DNA of 64,000 nt from assembly GCF_910594005.1 (NCBI RefSeq), contig NC_057848.1, forward strand, positions 50,857,616 to 50,921,615. The letters run 5' to 3'. The DNA comes from Cervus elaphus (Eukaryota; Chordata; Mammalia; Artiodactyla; Cervidae). This document shows, piece by piece, positions 1-12,498 of the stretch. The translations under genes were made by a program, and so were the position numbers. The notes under the pieces were generated by a model. That model saw only the letters and a program-made list of their open reading frames with translations. It searched no databases and was not told where the DNA came from. The number at the start of each line of letters is the position of its first letter. Positions within the stretch are counted from its first letter, which is position 1.

Positions 1-479
1 GAGACATTACTTTGCCGACAAAGGTCTGTCTGGTCAAGGCTATGGTTTTTCCAGCAGTCATGTATGGATGTGAGAGTTGGACTACAAAGAAAGCTGAGAG
101 CAGAAGAATTGATGCTTTTGAACTGTGGTGTTGGAGAAGACTCCAGAGTCCCTTGGACTGCAAGGAGATCAAACCAGTCCATCCTAAAGGAGATCAGTCC
201 TAGGTGTTCATTGGAAGGACTGATGTTAAAGTTGAAACTCTAATACTTTGGCCACCTGATGCGAAGAGCTGACTCATTGGAAGAGACCCTGATGCTGGGA
301 AAGATTGAGGGCAGGAGGAGACGGGGACGACAGAGGATGAGATGGTTGGATGGCATCACCGACTCAATGGACATGGGTTTGTGTGGACTCCAGGAACTGG
401 GGATAGACAGGCAGGCCTGGCGTGCTGCGGTGCATTCTGTCGCAGAGTCAGACACGACTGAGCAACTGAACTGAACTGA
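1..479 (+). mobile_element. BovB LINE (RTE), 3' end, cut by window start
   Basis: Last part of a BovB retrotransposon. A frame at 12-203 gives the C-terminal end of the reverse-transcriptase ORF (a stretch reading MYGCESWT, then FELWCWRRL). After a frame change, 259-474 gives the RRRRGRQRMRWLDGITDSMD tail. It ends in the BovB terminus actgaactgaactga at about 463-478. Upstream sequence lies outside the window. Frameshifts mean it codes for nothing intact. Confidence 0.95.
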
Positions 480-974
480 TCTGTAAAAATTAGGCATAAC
501 ATAGATTTGCTGATTCTTCTTTATTGTTATAGATACTTGATTTTTAGAGATGATGTGTGGTGAGAACGATTGCAAGAACTCTACCTACCACTCCTCGGTT
601 TTATGAAAAACACTGAGTTGAGGCTAGCAGCATTCCCTGAGGAAATAAACTTATATGACATTTTTCTGATTATTTCAGGAAAAAAAAAAAAGATATTTCC
701 TAGCTCTGTAAGAGACATTTACTTCATGACAGAACCAAAATCTTGCTTATAGGATATTTTTTTCTTCAACATGGTATAAGATTGGGCTATTTCTGATGAA
801 AATAAATTTACCTTCGGAGATGTGCACATTTAATAGGCCAAATAATAAAATAACTATCAGGCTAAGAATTTTCACTGCTTGGGATACTGAAAATAAAATC
901 ATCATTGAGAATCTCAGAAAGAACTACTAATGCCCATCCAGCTAAAGCCATCTGAGGATTCTGGGATTACTGCT
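480..974. other. unassigned AT-rich sequence
   Basis: No repeat or gene recognised. It holds a short A run near 680 and no frame longer than 60 codons with recognisable content. Confidence 0.5.
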
Positions 975-1326
975 TGCTATGGTTTGAATGTCCATGTCCC
1001 TATAAAATTTATATACTGAAATCTTAATGCCCAATATGATGGTATTTGGAGGCGGGGTCTTTGGGAGGTGATTAGGTTATGAGGGTAGGGTCCTCATAAA
1101 TGGGATTTGTGCTTCTATAAAAGGAGACCCTCTGAGCTCTCTAGCTCCTTCAGCCATTCAAGGACACAATGACAGGTCTGAAACCTGGAAAAGAGCCCTC
1201 ACCCAATTATTCTGGCACCTTGACCTCAGACTTTCAGCCTTTAGAGCTGTGAGCAAAAAATTTCTGTTATTTTTAAGCCACCCAGTCTGTGTTATTTTGT
1301 TACAGTAGCCAGAACAGAGTAAGACA
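975..1326 (+). mobile_element. MLT1-type LTR (ERVL-MaLR)
   Basis: Solo LTR of the mammalian MaLR class. It begins tgctatggtttgaatg and carries the typical block ggcggggtctttgggaggtg. It closes with the motif taagccacccagtctgtg followed by ttgttacagtagccagaac and ends in ca. Internal retroviral sequence is absent. The 5-bp flanks (ctgct / ctatt) agree at only three positions, so the duplication has decayed. Confidence 0.85.
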
Positions 1327-1582
1327 CTATTAAAACCTCAAACTGTAGGATTTGGTCAGGATCAGAGAAACTCTTTTCTGCCTCTGGAAAGGGGCAGGAT
1401 TTTCTCAAGGATGGGGATAGTATTTATGCCTGAAATACTTGAATAAAAGAATGCTTTGAAGATATGAGTACAACACTGAAAGGAGGAGAGCCACAGTTGG
1501 AGCGGAGAAAGTATTCATGGGAAAGGCTTTCACTGAGAAAGCATAAATTATTAGATATCTTCCCTTATGAACTTAGGGAACT

Positions 1583-1656
1583 TGGACAGGGAAGCCTGAC
1601 ATACTGCAGTCCATGGGATTGCAAAGAGCTGGACATGACTGAGCGACTGAACAACG
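1583..1656 (+). mobile_element. BovB/Bov-A tail fragment
   Basis: About 75 bp matching the shared 3' tail of BovB and Bov SINEs: ggacaggga, ccatgggattgcaaagag, then ggacatgactgagcgactg. The upstream part is missing, so LINE and SINE origins cannot be separated. An overlapping 71-codon frame is chance. Confidence 0.7.
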
Positions 1657-2620
1657 ACATTGAACTGAAGGGGAAGTAAAAATAAGTACTTTTTTTTTCT
1701 CCCCGTCCCATCATACTTTTGATATTAAAATTTCCTATTTCTATTTCTGTACTAAAGAAATCAAAACAAGTGCTTTAGTCTTGTATAGGCTGAAAGGACA
1801 TTGTAGCAGAAGTAAGAAAGCCTATTGTATCATATCCCATCTAAGTTCCTTTTGGACAGAGTAATTTCCCATAAAGTTTTTACTTAAAATTACAAGTGGT
1901 GATGGAATATGTCAATGGTGTTAGGTAACCCTAGATAATTCCAGTTCTAAGGCATATATAAGTGATAATTAAATCAACATAAATTATCTAAGAATTTTCC
2001 CTTAAAAATGAAAGGAGTAGCCTCCAAATTATTACACATTACATTTGTTTGAGAATAGACACACTAAATGACCTTCATGGCAACTAGAATTATCAACCAT
2101 GGTAAATCTATGCCATTCATGTTGAATGCTGACAAACTCTATGTATTTGTGGTTGTTTCACCTTATGATACAGAATTTTCTGTCATTACAAACATTTTAA
2201 TATTTATTGTTAATTTATTTTATTTGCATTAAAAATAGTAAGAAGATATTTGATTCATCAGGATTTAATTTTGTTAACCTTCACTTTGCCTTGACCTTCA
2301 GCTTTACTTTCACAGTCCAAGGTGTTAACACTGGTAGACTGTTTCTGCTTAAGCACAAACTTAATATTGCCAGTAACATGGGTACGGAAAGGGTCTCTTC
2401 TTAAATGTAAAAGCATTAACTGTCTCTGTTGATATGGGTTTCTTCTCATCCTCTTTGTCTTATTGCAGCTTTTAAAAGGGGCATTGTCATCTACTGTCAG
2501 TTCTCATTTTTTAAAAAGCTATCCTTAGCTTTCTATCAATCAGTAGCATACTCATACTTTGGTAATATTTATTGTTTGACTGTAAACTCTGATCCAGATA
2601 TTTTAATGAAGGAAAGAATG
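1657..2620. other. unassigned AT-rich sequence
   Basis: Nothing recognised apart from short T and A runs. A 65-codon frame at 2207-2404 has no known motif. Confidence 0.5.
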
Positions 2621-2842
2621 TTGTTGCTCTTGTTGTCGTTTAGTTGCAAAGTTGTATCTGACTCTTTTGTAACCCAATGGACTGTAGCCCACCAAGCTCC
2701 TCTGTCCATGGGATTTCCCAGGCAAGAATACTGGAGTCGGTTACCATTTCCTTCTCCACGGGGTCTTGCCTACCCAGGGATTGAACCCACATCTCTTTTA
2801 TTGGCAGGCAGATTCTTTATCACTGAGCCACCTGGGAAGCCC
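2621..2842 (-). mobile_element. Bov-tA SINE
   Basis: tRNA-Glu-derived ruminant SINE on the minus strand. The tRNA head is at the right (gagccacctgggaagccc at 2825-2842), with the B-box region cagggattgaaccc near 2775. The body has the hallmark caggcaagaatactggag, and the tail homologous to BovB is at the left. It drives a 167-codon chance frame that is not a gene. Confidence 0.9.
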
Positions 2843-3184
2843 AAATCAAAGAACAGAACACAGAAAACCATGCATGTATCTAAAATGATGAGGATATCAG
2901 CAGCTGAAAATATACTTGTATCCTACCTGTGATGAGAATAAGGATCATCTTCACTCTCTGGACACAGAAGTACTATGAGCTCCATGTCATGGAAGATTCT
3001 CATTTCAAAAAAAGGAAAAAATCTCTTCTTCTAATAAGAACTCTTCAAGGGGAGGAGTTACGGGCTTTGCACATTATGGAAAGCATACATCTAAAGCTAC
3101 TCTAGGTACATGAATACTCAACATATGTGAGTAACCAAATCTCAATTCCACCATCAATTTATTTGGTGCTCTCTATAAGTCTCC
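2843..3184. other. unassigned sequence
   Basis: AT-rich single-copy-looking DNA with no recognised element. Confidence 0.45.
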
Positions 3185-3330
3185 TGAGTTGCTATTTCCT
3201 CATTTATCAAATGGAGATAATACAATCTATCATATACGAGGGTTACTTTAAGAGTAAAATGAGATCATAGATGTTAAAATATTATGAAATTTGAAAGCAT
3301 TATATAAATGTAAGACACTACTATTATTAG
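3185..3330 (+). mobile_element. MIR SINE, 3' part
   Basis: Old mammalian tRNA-derived SINE. The core matches MIR: tatttcctcatttatcaaatggagataata, then an aaatgagat stretch and a tail near tataaatg. The tRNA-like 5' end is missing. Strongly diverged. Confidence 0.7.
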
Positions 3331-3765
3331 AATCAATGAAGGTTTGTACAGAGGGGAAAACAATGCAAATATAATGCAATAAAATGAAGCTCCACTGACG
3401 CAAAACTACATACTACAATCATACTCAGTTCATGAAAATTTGGAAACCTTCTGGATTAGCTGAAGCAAAAAAAAAAAAAAAATCAGTATGCTTTAGCTGT
3501 TATTGGTGAGTTTTTAGTTTATGGTTTTTGGGTTTAGAAAGAGCAATTTGCTAAATGCAAGGCAAAACAAATCCACACATATACACATATTTGCATGGCT
3601 AATTTTTAGCCTACTACTATATACAAATTATACACTTGTGACTGTAAATTCATTCCATAACCTAAAACTTAGTCCTCCTATATACTACCATCAGCATATT
3701 TGAATCTTAAATTTATTATATCCCACATATATTTCTTCTTTATTTCCAAGCAAATGATGACATGT
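3331..3765. other. unassigned AT-rich sequence
   Basis: Contains a 16-nt A run at about 3467-3482 and otherwise nothing recognised. Confidence 0.45.
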
Positions 3766-3875
3766 GTGATTACAGGGACTATGCCTGCCTTGCTCACAAT
3801 TAAATCTTTATTGTATTATACAGTATCTGAACTATGGAAGACACTAAATAAATTTTAATGGAATAATGAAAGAAA
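3766..3875 (+). mobile_element. L2 LINE 3' end, probable
   Basis: Weak match to the L2 terminus: gattacagggactatgcctgcctt, then an Alu-unrelated tail actaaataaattttaatgga that parallels the L2 ending with its aataaat and gaatgaatg repeats. Short and diverged. Confidence 0.4.
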
Positions 3876-6380
3876 CAAATGAGTATTGTAATGCCTTTCT
3901 GCTGAGTAAGAAATCCCATGTTTAGTTTCAGATAAAAAGTTTAAAGAATTTTAGATACAGGGTTTGATTTTTTTTAAAGTCATCAAATAGCTTATAGGAC
4001 ATGAGGAACTATGTAGAATTTTTAGCATGATCAAAAATTATAAGTTATAGTTATGACATTGATTATTGTGATTACTGATAAAAATTATTGAGTAACTATA
4101 GAAACAACAAGATAGAAATTACACTTATCCTAATACATGTCTCATTTGAAAGTGATGACACTTATGGTAAATTACTGATAAAGATGGTGAAAAGAAACGG
4201 TAAGAGCATGAAGTGTTGAGTAGGTGTAGAAACTACTGAAAGCTATAAACAAAGTTCAGCAGCATAGTAAAGAGAATACAAACAAGATTATAAATGATAG
4301 TGCATAAGCTTCCAGCAAAAAAAGCATGAAACTGAAAGGGTGGGAGAATAGGCTGATGAATGCATTTAATTGAGTCTAAAGGTACATGGGAGAGACAGGA
4401 AACAAAAGATATTATCAAAATGCCAACCATGAATAATAAGAAAAGTGTATGAAATATTATTAAATTTTGTATCAACCTGTCACAAAGGAGACTTTACTTT
4501 AGTCAATTAAATCTACACTGAAAACTACCTCCTGCTTTTCTACAACCAAATTTGGCTACCATTAATGAGCTGTCCTTGCTTTGGATTATCTGTGGAGAAG
4601 AGAATTTCTATGTAATTGGATAAATGCCTGTGGATAAAATAGAGTTAATAATGTATGAGTCTATTAAAAATCAAAACCAATGTATGTTTGTGATTTTTCA
4701 CTAAATCCTTTTCCCTGAATTCTCTGTTTCTGAAGATTACTTTTACTCTATCTGATGTCTAGGAGCAAGCAAAAGTACAAGGTGGCATTTTAGGGTTTCT
4801 TCTAATACCATGATTCAATACCATATAAATCCAGGTGTGCTTATGCGTATGTCTCATATTAGTTAACAACCAACTAACAACAAGTAACAACCAACAAGTC
4901 AATGAGTATAAAACCAGTTTTGGAATTCATCAAGTGCTGGGAAAAAGTCTTGAAAAATCAGAATGATTGCCAGAACAACTCTGAGAATTCGCTGAGGTCT
5001 ATTTGGAAATTTGCTGTCACAATAAACTATAAACACACCATTTCTATCATTTATATCACCATCTACTCTACACTCTTGATACAATATTATTTCAAATGTA
5101 GTCTTTATATACTATTTAAAATTTTTCCCAGTAGATTTATTAAATAATTCAAACAGAATGCTATAAAACAATGCTTGGTATTTAATGACTAAAAACAATT
5201 TCACGAGCCCCAATTCTTTTCTTATAATTATTTTTTATCTCATTGCATAATATCACACATTTAATTTTTGAATAATTTAGTATTACTCCCTCCTTGCTAT
5301 CAAAGGGTCCAATTCATTTTGAAGATAAGTGAGAAAACTCCTCAGACTTTTGCATAGAAATAGAATCAAAGTACACATTTCACTTTGCACAGAACAGTAA
5401 GGATGCAGCATATGTCTTAGCAAGTACAGAGAAAATCTATGAAGGAGGTAGGCATCTCCTTGTCAAGTGACATAGAGGAATATTTGAAGGGAAATACAGC
5501 AAGTAAGGTGGCATGCAATCTTTCTGAATGGATTTCTAGGATGTAATGGAGTAATGAAGTAGGTAAGAAGTTAGTAAAAAATTCAGACTGCTTCTTACTC
5601 CTAATTATGTATGAAAGAAAGATTACATCCATTCCATATTATCTTACATAACAAAACTATGACAAACGAATAGAAGTTGAAGGGGGAAAACTTTCTGATA
5701 GCCTAAACTATCGAAAATAATAAGGATTTTTTTTCAAGAATTAATGAGTTTCCCTTCACTGTAAGTATTCAAGCTAAAGATGAATAATAAGGTGTGGTAG
5801 TGGGTGGTAGTTTTTCACTTTAGTTCAGGAATGACTTAATTCAATCACAAATTAAACACTAGGAGTTGACTAACTCAAAAAACATACTGACAATTAGTAA
5901 TGTTTCCATACCAATGACAAGACTTGGATTTTGAATAGAGTGATTTTTAGGCAATAGTAGCTAAGGGCCCAGCAATTAGATGTAATAAAATCCTGTTGTT
6001 CACTTTCTTATGACTCATCTGAGCTATAAAATAAATAGTCTGCCATAAATATTACATAGAAAACAAAGGTCATCTCACAAAAAAGTCATAAATAATACTA
6101 AGTCAACTGAAATGAGAAACCCATAAACATAATTTTTCATACTTCTGTTTTATAATTGCTCTTAAGATGAGAAAAGTGATAATAAAAATGACACGAGGGG
6201 ATTAAATGTTTTTCTTCAATGACTTTCATATAAAATTGTCTCAGTTTACTAGTAAAAGGATGATTGTCTCCTTAAATTGCAGTGCTAAAACCTTGATTTT
6301 TGAATTGCAATATCTATATTCTTTCCTGCCTCAGAAAAACAATGAAATTCAAATTCCCATGCCTGAAATATAGCTCTCAC
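3876..6380. other. long unassigned AT-rich stretch
   Basis: About 2.5 kb without a recognised repeat or gene. A short run of caac/aaca words occurs at 4865-4900. Reading frames up to 82 codons (4233-4475 minus, 4902-5147 plus, 5417-5632 minus) are AT-rich and carry no known motif. Confidence 0.5.
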
Positions 6381-6884
6381 TATTTTTATTGAGATAAAAT
6401 TCACATAAGATTCACGATATTAAAGTGTACAATTCAAGTGACTTTTAGTATTTTCCAATGTTATGCAACTACTATCATATTCCAGAATATTTTTATCCCC
6501 CCTGCGAAAAAAAAAACTATCCTCATTAAGCAGTCATTTTGCATTCATTCCTCCCTTCAACCTTGGTGGTCACTAATTTGCTTTCTGTCTCTATGGATTT
6601 GCCTATTCTGGATATTTCACACAAATGGAATCATACATGTGACATTTTGTGCCTGGCTTCCTTTACTTAACATAATAACACTTTGAAAGTTCATCCATAT
6701 TCTAGCATGTATCAGTATTTAATTTCTTTCTATGACTGAATAAAATTCCATTGTGTAGATATACCACATCTTTTTAATCCATTCATTGGCTCACTGACAC
6801 TACTTTTTGGTTATGGTAGATACTGCTGCTCTGAACATTCCATGCAAGTTCTTATTTGAATAAATGCTTTAAAATCTTGGGTGC
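6381..6884 (-). mobile_element. L1M LINE fragment (first half)
   Basis: Antisense L1 3' region. It begins tttttattgagataaaattcac and contains ctctatggatttgcctattctgg, then tgactgaataaaattccattgtg and the block around tgctgctctgaacattcc. It is interrupted by an MLT1 LTR and resumes at 7309. Confidence 0.85.
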
Positions 6885-7308
6885 TGCATGAGTTTTCTAG
6901 GGTTGCTGTACTGTAACAAAGTATTAAAAATGGTATGGCTTCAGCAAAAAAAAAAAATTGTGTTGTCAGTTTTGAAGGCTAGAAGTCAGAGATCAAGATG
7001 TTAACAGAGTTGTTTTCTTTTGAAAAATAGAAACATCTATTCCATGACTCTACTTTAGCTTCTGGTGGCTTTCTGGTAATCTGTGGCATTCCTTAGCTTA
7101 TAGAAGCATCACTCCTATCTCTGCCTTCATCTTCACATGTCATTTTCCCTATGTGTATGTCCATGTCCACGTTTCTCCTTCTCATAAGGGCACCAATCAT
7201 ACTGGATTCAGGTCCACCCTAATGGTCTCATTTTTAACTCGGTTACCTCTGTAGACTATTTCTTGAAATAAGGTCACATTTGGAGGTAATGGTGGTTAAG
7301 ACTCCAAC
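6885..7308 (-). mobile_element. MLT1-type LTR inside L1M
   Basis: Reverse-complement MaLR LTR. It starts gagttttctagggttgctgt, then runs through gaaggctagaagtcagagatcaag, cttctggtggctttctgg and cttcatcttcacatg to aaataaggtcacatttggagg. L1M sequence on both sides belongs to one element, so the LTR inserted later. Its 5' end (right side) is slightly shortened. Confidence 0.8.
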
Positions 7309-7475
7309 ATAGGAATGAAGGAGTGAAACTGCTGAGTCATATGTTAATTCTGTGTTGAACTTATTGAGGATTCACCAGCAATGTATGAAGGTTCCAGGTT
7401 CTCCATGTCTTTGCCAGCATCATTACTTCCTTTTTCCAAAAATTATAGCGATTCTATCTCTGTCACTTTTATAAT
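7309..7475 (-). mobile_element. L1M LINE fragment (second half)
   Basis: Continuation of the L1 broken at 6884: actgctgagtcatatg, then attcaccagcaatgtatgaaggttcc and tctccatgtctttgccag. Ends about 7475. Confidence 0.75.
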
Positions 7476-9699
7476 ATTATATACAGAATTATTTTCAAAT
7501 ACTCAGACAAATGATAGGGTTCATATATTATCAACAGTGGAAATATTTAAAAACCAATAATGAATACTGCATTCTTCTTTGAACATCAATGCTTTTCAGA
7601 CTTTCCTGTATGTATATCAGTGTGCAGAAAAATAGCCCTACACCTATTTACTTTCACAATAGTATAATTATATAGAGTGATTGAGAAATGATTACTAATA
7701 AATTTATTAGTCATTTAAAAATTATTCCAATGTCATTTCTTTCTTTGACTGGCAAAACTCATAACAAGGAGCCTTCTACATGAAAATATGTCACTGATAT
7801 GGATCTTTGAGTTTTAGATTTCTATTTTTTTATAAGGTACTCAGCAAGCCCAATTAATTTCTCTCCTAGGTCTCATTTAAGCTGTACTATAGGACTCTCC
7901 TCTATTATACAAAATACATACAAGCAGTATGAAAATTAAGGGAATTCTTCTTTAATCCTTCGTGAATAAGAATTTGTGACCACGGGGAACAGCCAATTGC
8001 TGTTTATATTAGCATAAATATTACTGTTAGAGTAGTGAAATACAATGTTAATTTTCAGTGTGAGAAAGTAGACCAGTCAGAAGTTGATTCATGATTCTCA
8101 GCAGTGTACCCTATTTTAGGCCCAGCTTCACATTTAATAGATAAAGTGATCTTTCAGCCCATATGGGGCAAACTTACTTTATGTTTTAAGTACAAACCTA
8201 CTTTGTACTTAAACTTAATTCATACTTAAATGATGAAGAGGTGGAATAGGGAAATGGGAACATTTGCTTCAATAAATTTGTCCAAAATACTCTATTTTGT
8301 GAGGGCTGTGCTTTCCCCTTATATTGCGCAACTACTTTGTGTCCGCATCAAAGGCACTGTCCAATATATGTAAAGGAAAGAATATAATTCTTCAAACATG
8401 GGGAACCTAGCAGGACAATCTCTATTGCTGAATTTCTGCACCACAATATGATTATTTACTAGAAGACATATCACCTCAGTATGCAGGTAATACATCTTGC
8501 AAAATTCTAGGCAGTTGAATTTTAGAGAATATTTTAACTTATTTTAAGATATCTACAAGTTTATTGGAATAATGTTTACAATTATAATGGATTGAAAAAT
8601 TACACTGAATTTGGTAGATAAACTGAGTGACTTCATTATGAAAAGCAGTACATGCTTAGGAAAATTAACCAATATATATATTGCATGTAGAGCAATGAAT
8701 CACTTAAGTCATGGAAGAAAATCTACCAGAAGAACTTTCAAGTTCTTTCCAAAAGTAGATCTGAGAAAACAACAATTTACATTCAAGAGATACATTGCCT
8801 TTTTCATAAATGTGCATGAAACAATATTGAAAAGACATCATACTTGTTCATTTTCAGGATGCATAAGCACTTCCATTGCATCTATTTATTTTTTCAAAAG
8901 AATCAGGTAACATATAAGTTAAATGATAATATTCTCAATATCTAAATTCTTCTTTATTCTTACATCACTCTTTTCCTTTCAAGGAAGTGAAATATGTTCC
9001 ATGTTTTCAACTTTGGCCTCCTCAAAGATAAAACTAATTTCACTATTTTACTTCCTATTGATCAATAATATAGATTGTGAAAGTCCATTCAGCCTGGTGA
9101 GTTCTTCATCACACTTTTATTAGCTAAACTTACATGCTCAATCCTTGAGCTATTGGACAAAATATTGTACCTGATACTGCAAGTTTTTTAAAGAATAAAA
9201 TGGGTCCCCCAAATGCCATAATTCAGCTTTTCTGCCTATTTTTTATGGCATTAAAACAGAGAACAGAAGAGCATCTATCAGACATAGTTACCAAAACACA
9301 AATCTATTGAATCTCTCTGTTTTATACCATTCATCAATATTCCAAAATTTCTGTCCTCTGAAACAGTAAAAATAAAAATAGAAACTTGATGATCTTCCTT
9401 TGAATATTTCCAATTGTTTATAAGAAATATACTAACATTCCTTCTACCTTACTATATGTTATTTTAGCAATTTAACATATTAAGATGGCACACCTACAGA
9501 TAGAATAGGTATATGTGACCATATATATAAGTGTATTGGTCAATTGTTTACATGATATTAATTTAAAAATTTCTTACAGATCTCACAAAGCTCCTCCATC
9601 ACCCTACCTGGAGGTCTGCAGTTGTCCCAATTATTAACATACTGTGACCAATTCATTAAAAACCACTGTTAAAAGTGTAACTAGTATATATGCTTTATT
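7476..9699. other. unassigned AT-rich stretch
   Basis: About 2.2 kb with no recognised element. A 99-codon frame at 8611-8910 followed by a 66-codon frame at 8923-9123 is AT-rich, lacks known motifs and is probably chance. Confidence 0.5.
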
Positions 9700-9710
9700 A
9701 TTCAGTTAAA

Positions 9711-10827
9711 AAAATGCTTTATTGACTATCCCAAAGCCTTTGACTGTGTGGATCACAATAAACTGTGGAAAATTCTTAAAGAGATGGGAATACCAAACCA
9801 TCTGACCTGTCTCTTGAGAAACCTCTATGCAGATCAGGAAGCAACAGTTAGAACTGGACATGGAACAACAGACTGATTCCAAACAGGAAAAGGAGTACGT
9901 CAAGGCTGTATATTGTCACCTTACTTATTTAACTTATATGCAGAGTACATCATGAGAGACGCTGGGCTGCAGTAAGCACAAGCTGGAATTAAGATTGCTG
10001 GGAGAAATATCAATAACCTCAGATATGCAGATGACACCACCCTTATGGCAGAAAGCCAAGAAGAACAAAGAGCCTCTTGATGAAAGTGATGGAGGAGAGT
10101 GAAAAAGTCGGCTTAAAGCTCAACATTCAGAAAACTAAGATCATGGCATCTGGTCCCATCACTTCATGGCAAATAGATGGGGAAACAGTGGGAACAGTGT
10201 CAGACTTTATTTTTTTGGGCTCCAAAATCACTGCAGATGGAATTGCAGCCATGAAATTAAAAGACACTTACTCCTTGGAAGAAAAGTTATGACCAACCTA
10301 GACAGCATATTAAAAAGCAGAGACATTACTTTGTCAACAAAGGTCCATCTAGTCAAGGCTATGATTTTTCCGGTAGTCATGTATGGATGTGAGAGTTAGT
10401 CTGTGAAGAAAGCTGAGCACTGAAAAAATGATGCTTTTTTTTTTTTTTTTAAATTGATGCTTTTGAATTGTGGTGTTGGAGAAGATTCTTGAGAGTCCCT
10501 TGGACTGCAAGGAGATCCAACCAGTCGATCCTAAAGGAGATCAGTCCTGGGTGTTCATTGGAAGGACTGATGTTGAAGCTGAAACTCCAACACTTTGGCC
10601 ACCTTATGTGAAGAGCTGACTCATTAGAAAAGACCCTAATGCTGGGAAGCATTGGGGGCAGGAGGAGAAGAGGATGACAGAGGGTGAGATGGCTGGATGG
10701 CATCACCGACTCGATGGACATGGGTTTGGGTAGACTCTGGGAGTTGGTGATGGACATGGAGCCCTGGCGTGCTGCGATTCATGGGGTCTCAAAGAGTCGG
10801 ACAAGACTGAGCAACTGAACTGAACTG
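9711..10827 (+). mobile_element. BovB LINE, 5'-truncated
   Basis: Starts inside the reverse-transcriptase ORF (the segment reading FIDYPKAFDCVDHNKLWK) and runs to actgaactgaactg. The catalytic YADD box is visible at about 10023-10034. Perfect 11-bp target duplications (attcagttaaa) lie at 9700-9710 and 10828-10838, so both ends are certain. Frames are broken at several places. A T run and local duplication lie at 10428-10456. Confidence 0.96.
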
Positions 10828-10838
10828 ATTCAGTTAAA

Positions 10839-11296
10839 CTTCAGTTGGAATGTATACATCAAATTAGTAATAAAGAGCACAAATTGATCAGTAGCCCAGA
10901 GAACATGGATTTCTAGCAAATGAAGTGAAGGCATAGGAAAACTTCACAGATATTTAGCTATTTCTAATAAATTAATGTCAAAGAATACTAAAATTCTTAG
11001 ATATGGGATGATATATTCTCTTGACTTTTCCACTTTATTATATCCTCTGGTTCTGGTATTTGTGAATACCTTTGTATATATGGGCATATGTATATAGATA
11101 TGCAAATATATATCCTGTAGATGACTTTTGATTGCATGCAGAAAATTTAGATTATCTCCAATATGAACACTCTGAAGACCAACCTTAATCTCAAATTTTT
11201 ATTGAAATTTTTATACATGATTTCATTCAGGATTTTGTCAACTTTTCCACAATATGAAAGCTAGAACTAGGATTTGTAGGTGAGAGTTAATAGTAA
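10839..11296. other. unassigned AT-rich sequence
   Basis: Sequence between two BovB copies. It holds a (ta)-rich patch near 11070-11110 and nothing recognised. Confidence 0.45.
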
Positions 11297-11325
11297 TAAA
11301 AATAGCTAATATTTATTGGGTTGTA
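11297..11325 (-). mobile_element. MIR SINE, piece left of BovB
   Basis: Short run aatagctaatatttattggg is the 3' terminus of MIR in reverse complement. Its partner lies beyond the BovB at 12499. Together they form one MIR. Confidence 0.6.
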
Positions 11326-12490
11326 CATGAACCGAGAACTTCCAGATGTTCAAGCTGGTTTTAGAAAAGGCAGAGGAACCAGAGATCAAATTGCCAATAT
11401 CCGCTGGATCATCGAAAAAGCAAGAGAGTTCCAGAAAAACATCTATTTCTGCTTTATTGACTATGCCAAAGCCTTCAACTGTGTGGATCACAATAAACTG
11501 TGGAAAATTCTTAAAGAGATGGGAATACCAGACCACCTGACCTGTCTCTTGAGAAACCTGTATGCAAGTCAGGAAGCAACAGTTAGAACTGGACATTGAA
11601 CAACAGACCGGTTCCAAATAGGAAAAGGAGTACATCAAGGCTATATATTGTCACCCTGCTTATGAGTACATCATGAGAAATGCTGGGCTGGAAGAAGCAT
11701 AAGCTGGAATCAGGATTGCTGGGAGAAATATCAAAAACCTCAGATATGCAGATGACACCACGCTTATGGCAGAGTGAAGAGGAACTAAAAAGCCTCTTGA
11801 TGAAAGTGAAAGAGGAGAGTGAAAAAGTTGACTTAAAGCTTAACATTCAGAAAACTAAGATCATGGCATCTGGTCCCATCACTTCATGGGAAATAGATGG
11901 GGAAACAGTGGAAACAGTGTCAGACTTTATTTTTCTGGGCTCCAAAATCACTGCAGATGGTTATTGCAGCCATGAAATTAAAAGATGCTTACTCCTTGGA
12001 AGGAAAGTTATGACCAACCTAGATAGCATATTAAAAAGCAGAGACATTACTTTGCCAACAAAGGTCCGTCTAGTCAAGGCTATGGTTTTTCCAGTGGTCA
12101 TGTATGGATGTGAGAGTTGGACTGTGAGGAAAGCTGATCACCGAAAAATTGATGCTTTTGAATTGTGGTGTTGGAGAAGATTCTTGAGAGCCCCTTGGAC
12201 TGCAAGGAGATCCAACCAGTTGATCCTAAAGGAGATCAGTCCTGGGTGTTCATTGGAAGGACTGATAAGGAAGCTGAAACTCCAGTCTTTGGCCACCTCA
12301 TGCGAAGAGTTGACTCTTTGGGAAAGACCTTGATGCTTGGAGGGATTGTGGGCAGGAGGAGGAGGGGACGACAGAGGATGAGATGGCTGGATGGCATCAC
12401 CGGGAGCTGGTGATGGACAGGGAGCCCTGGCGTGCTGCAATTCATGGGGTTGCAAAGAGTCGGACACGACTGAGCGACTGAACTGAACTG
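11323..12490 (+). mobile_element. BovB LINE, 5'-truncated, inside MIR
   Basis: Begins at the reverse-transcriptase segment just before LPDVQAGFRKGRGTRDQIAN and ends actgaactgaactg. A 15-nt deletion near 11662 removes the FNLYAE segment, and another near 12403 shortens the RNase-like tail. A possible 6-bp duplication atgaac (11327-11332, 12493-12498) fits insertion into the MIR. Confidence 0.94.
11680..12333 (+). pseudogene. BovB reverse-transcriptase remnant (217 codons)
   Basis: Longest open stretch of this BovB copy. It codes for the C-terminal part of the RT protein: ELKSLLMKVKEESEKV, then ITSWEIDGETVETVSDFIFLGSKI, then YGCESWT and FELWCWRR. The upstream catalytic YADD segment is out of frame and the 3' end shifts frame near residue 200, so no functional enzyme is expected. 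Confidence 0.9.
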
Positions 12491-12498
12491 AAATGAAC

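Noticed and set aside
2429..2932. 167-codon frame at 2429-2932
   Set aside because: The middle is an antisense Bov-tA SINE. No conserved domain and no gene structure around it.
4865..4900. direct repeats resembling a CRISPR array
   Set aside because: Short caac-rich low-complexity words without regular spacers, in a vertebrate genome.
8611..9123. adjacent 99- and 66-codon frames as exons
   Set aside because: AT-rich composition, no domain, and splice signals no better than chance.
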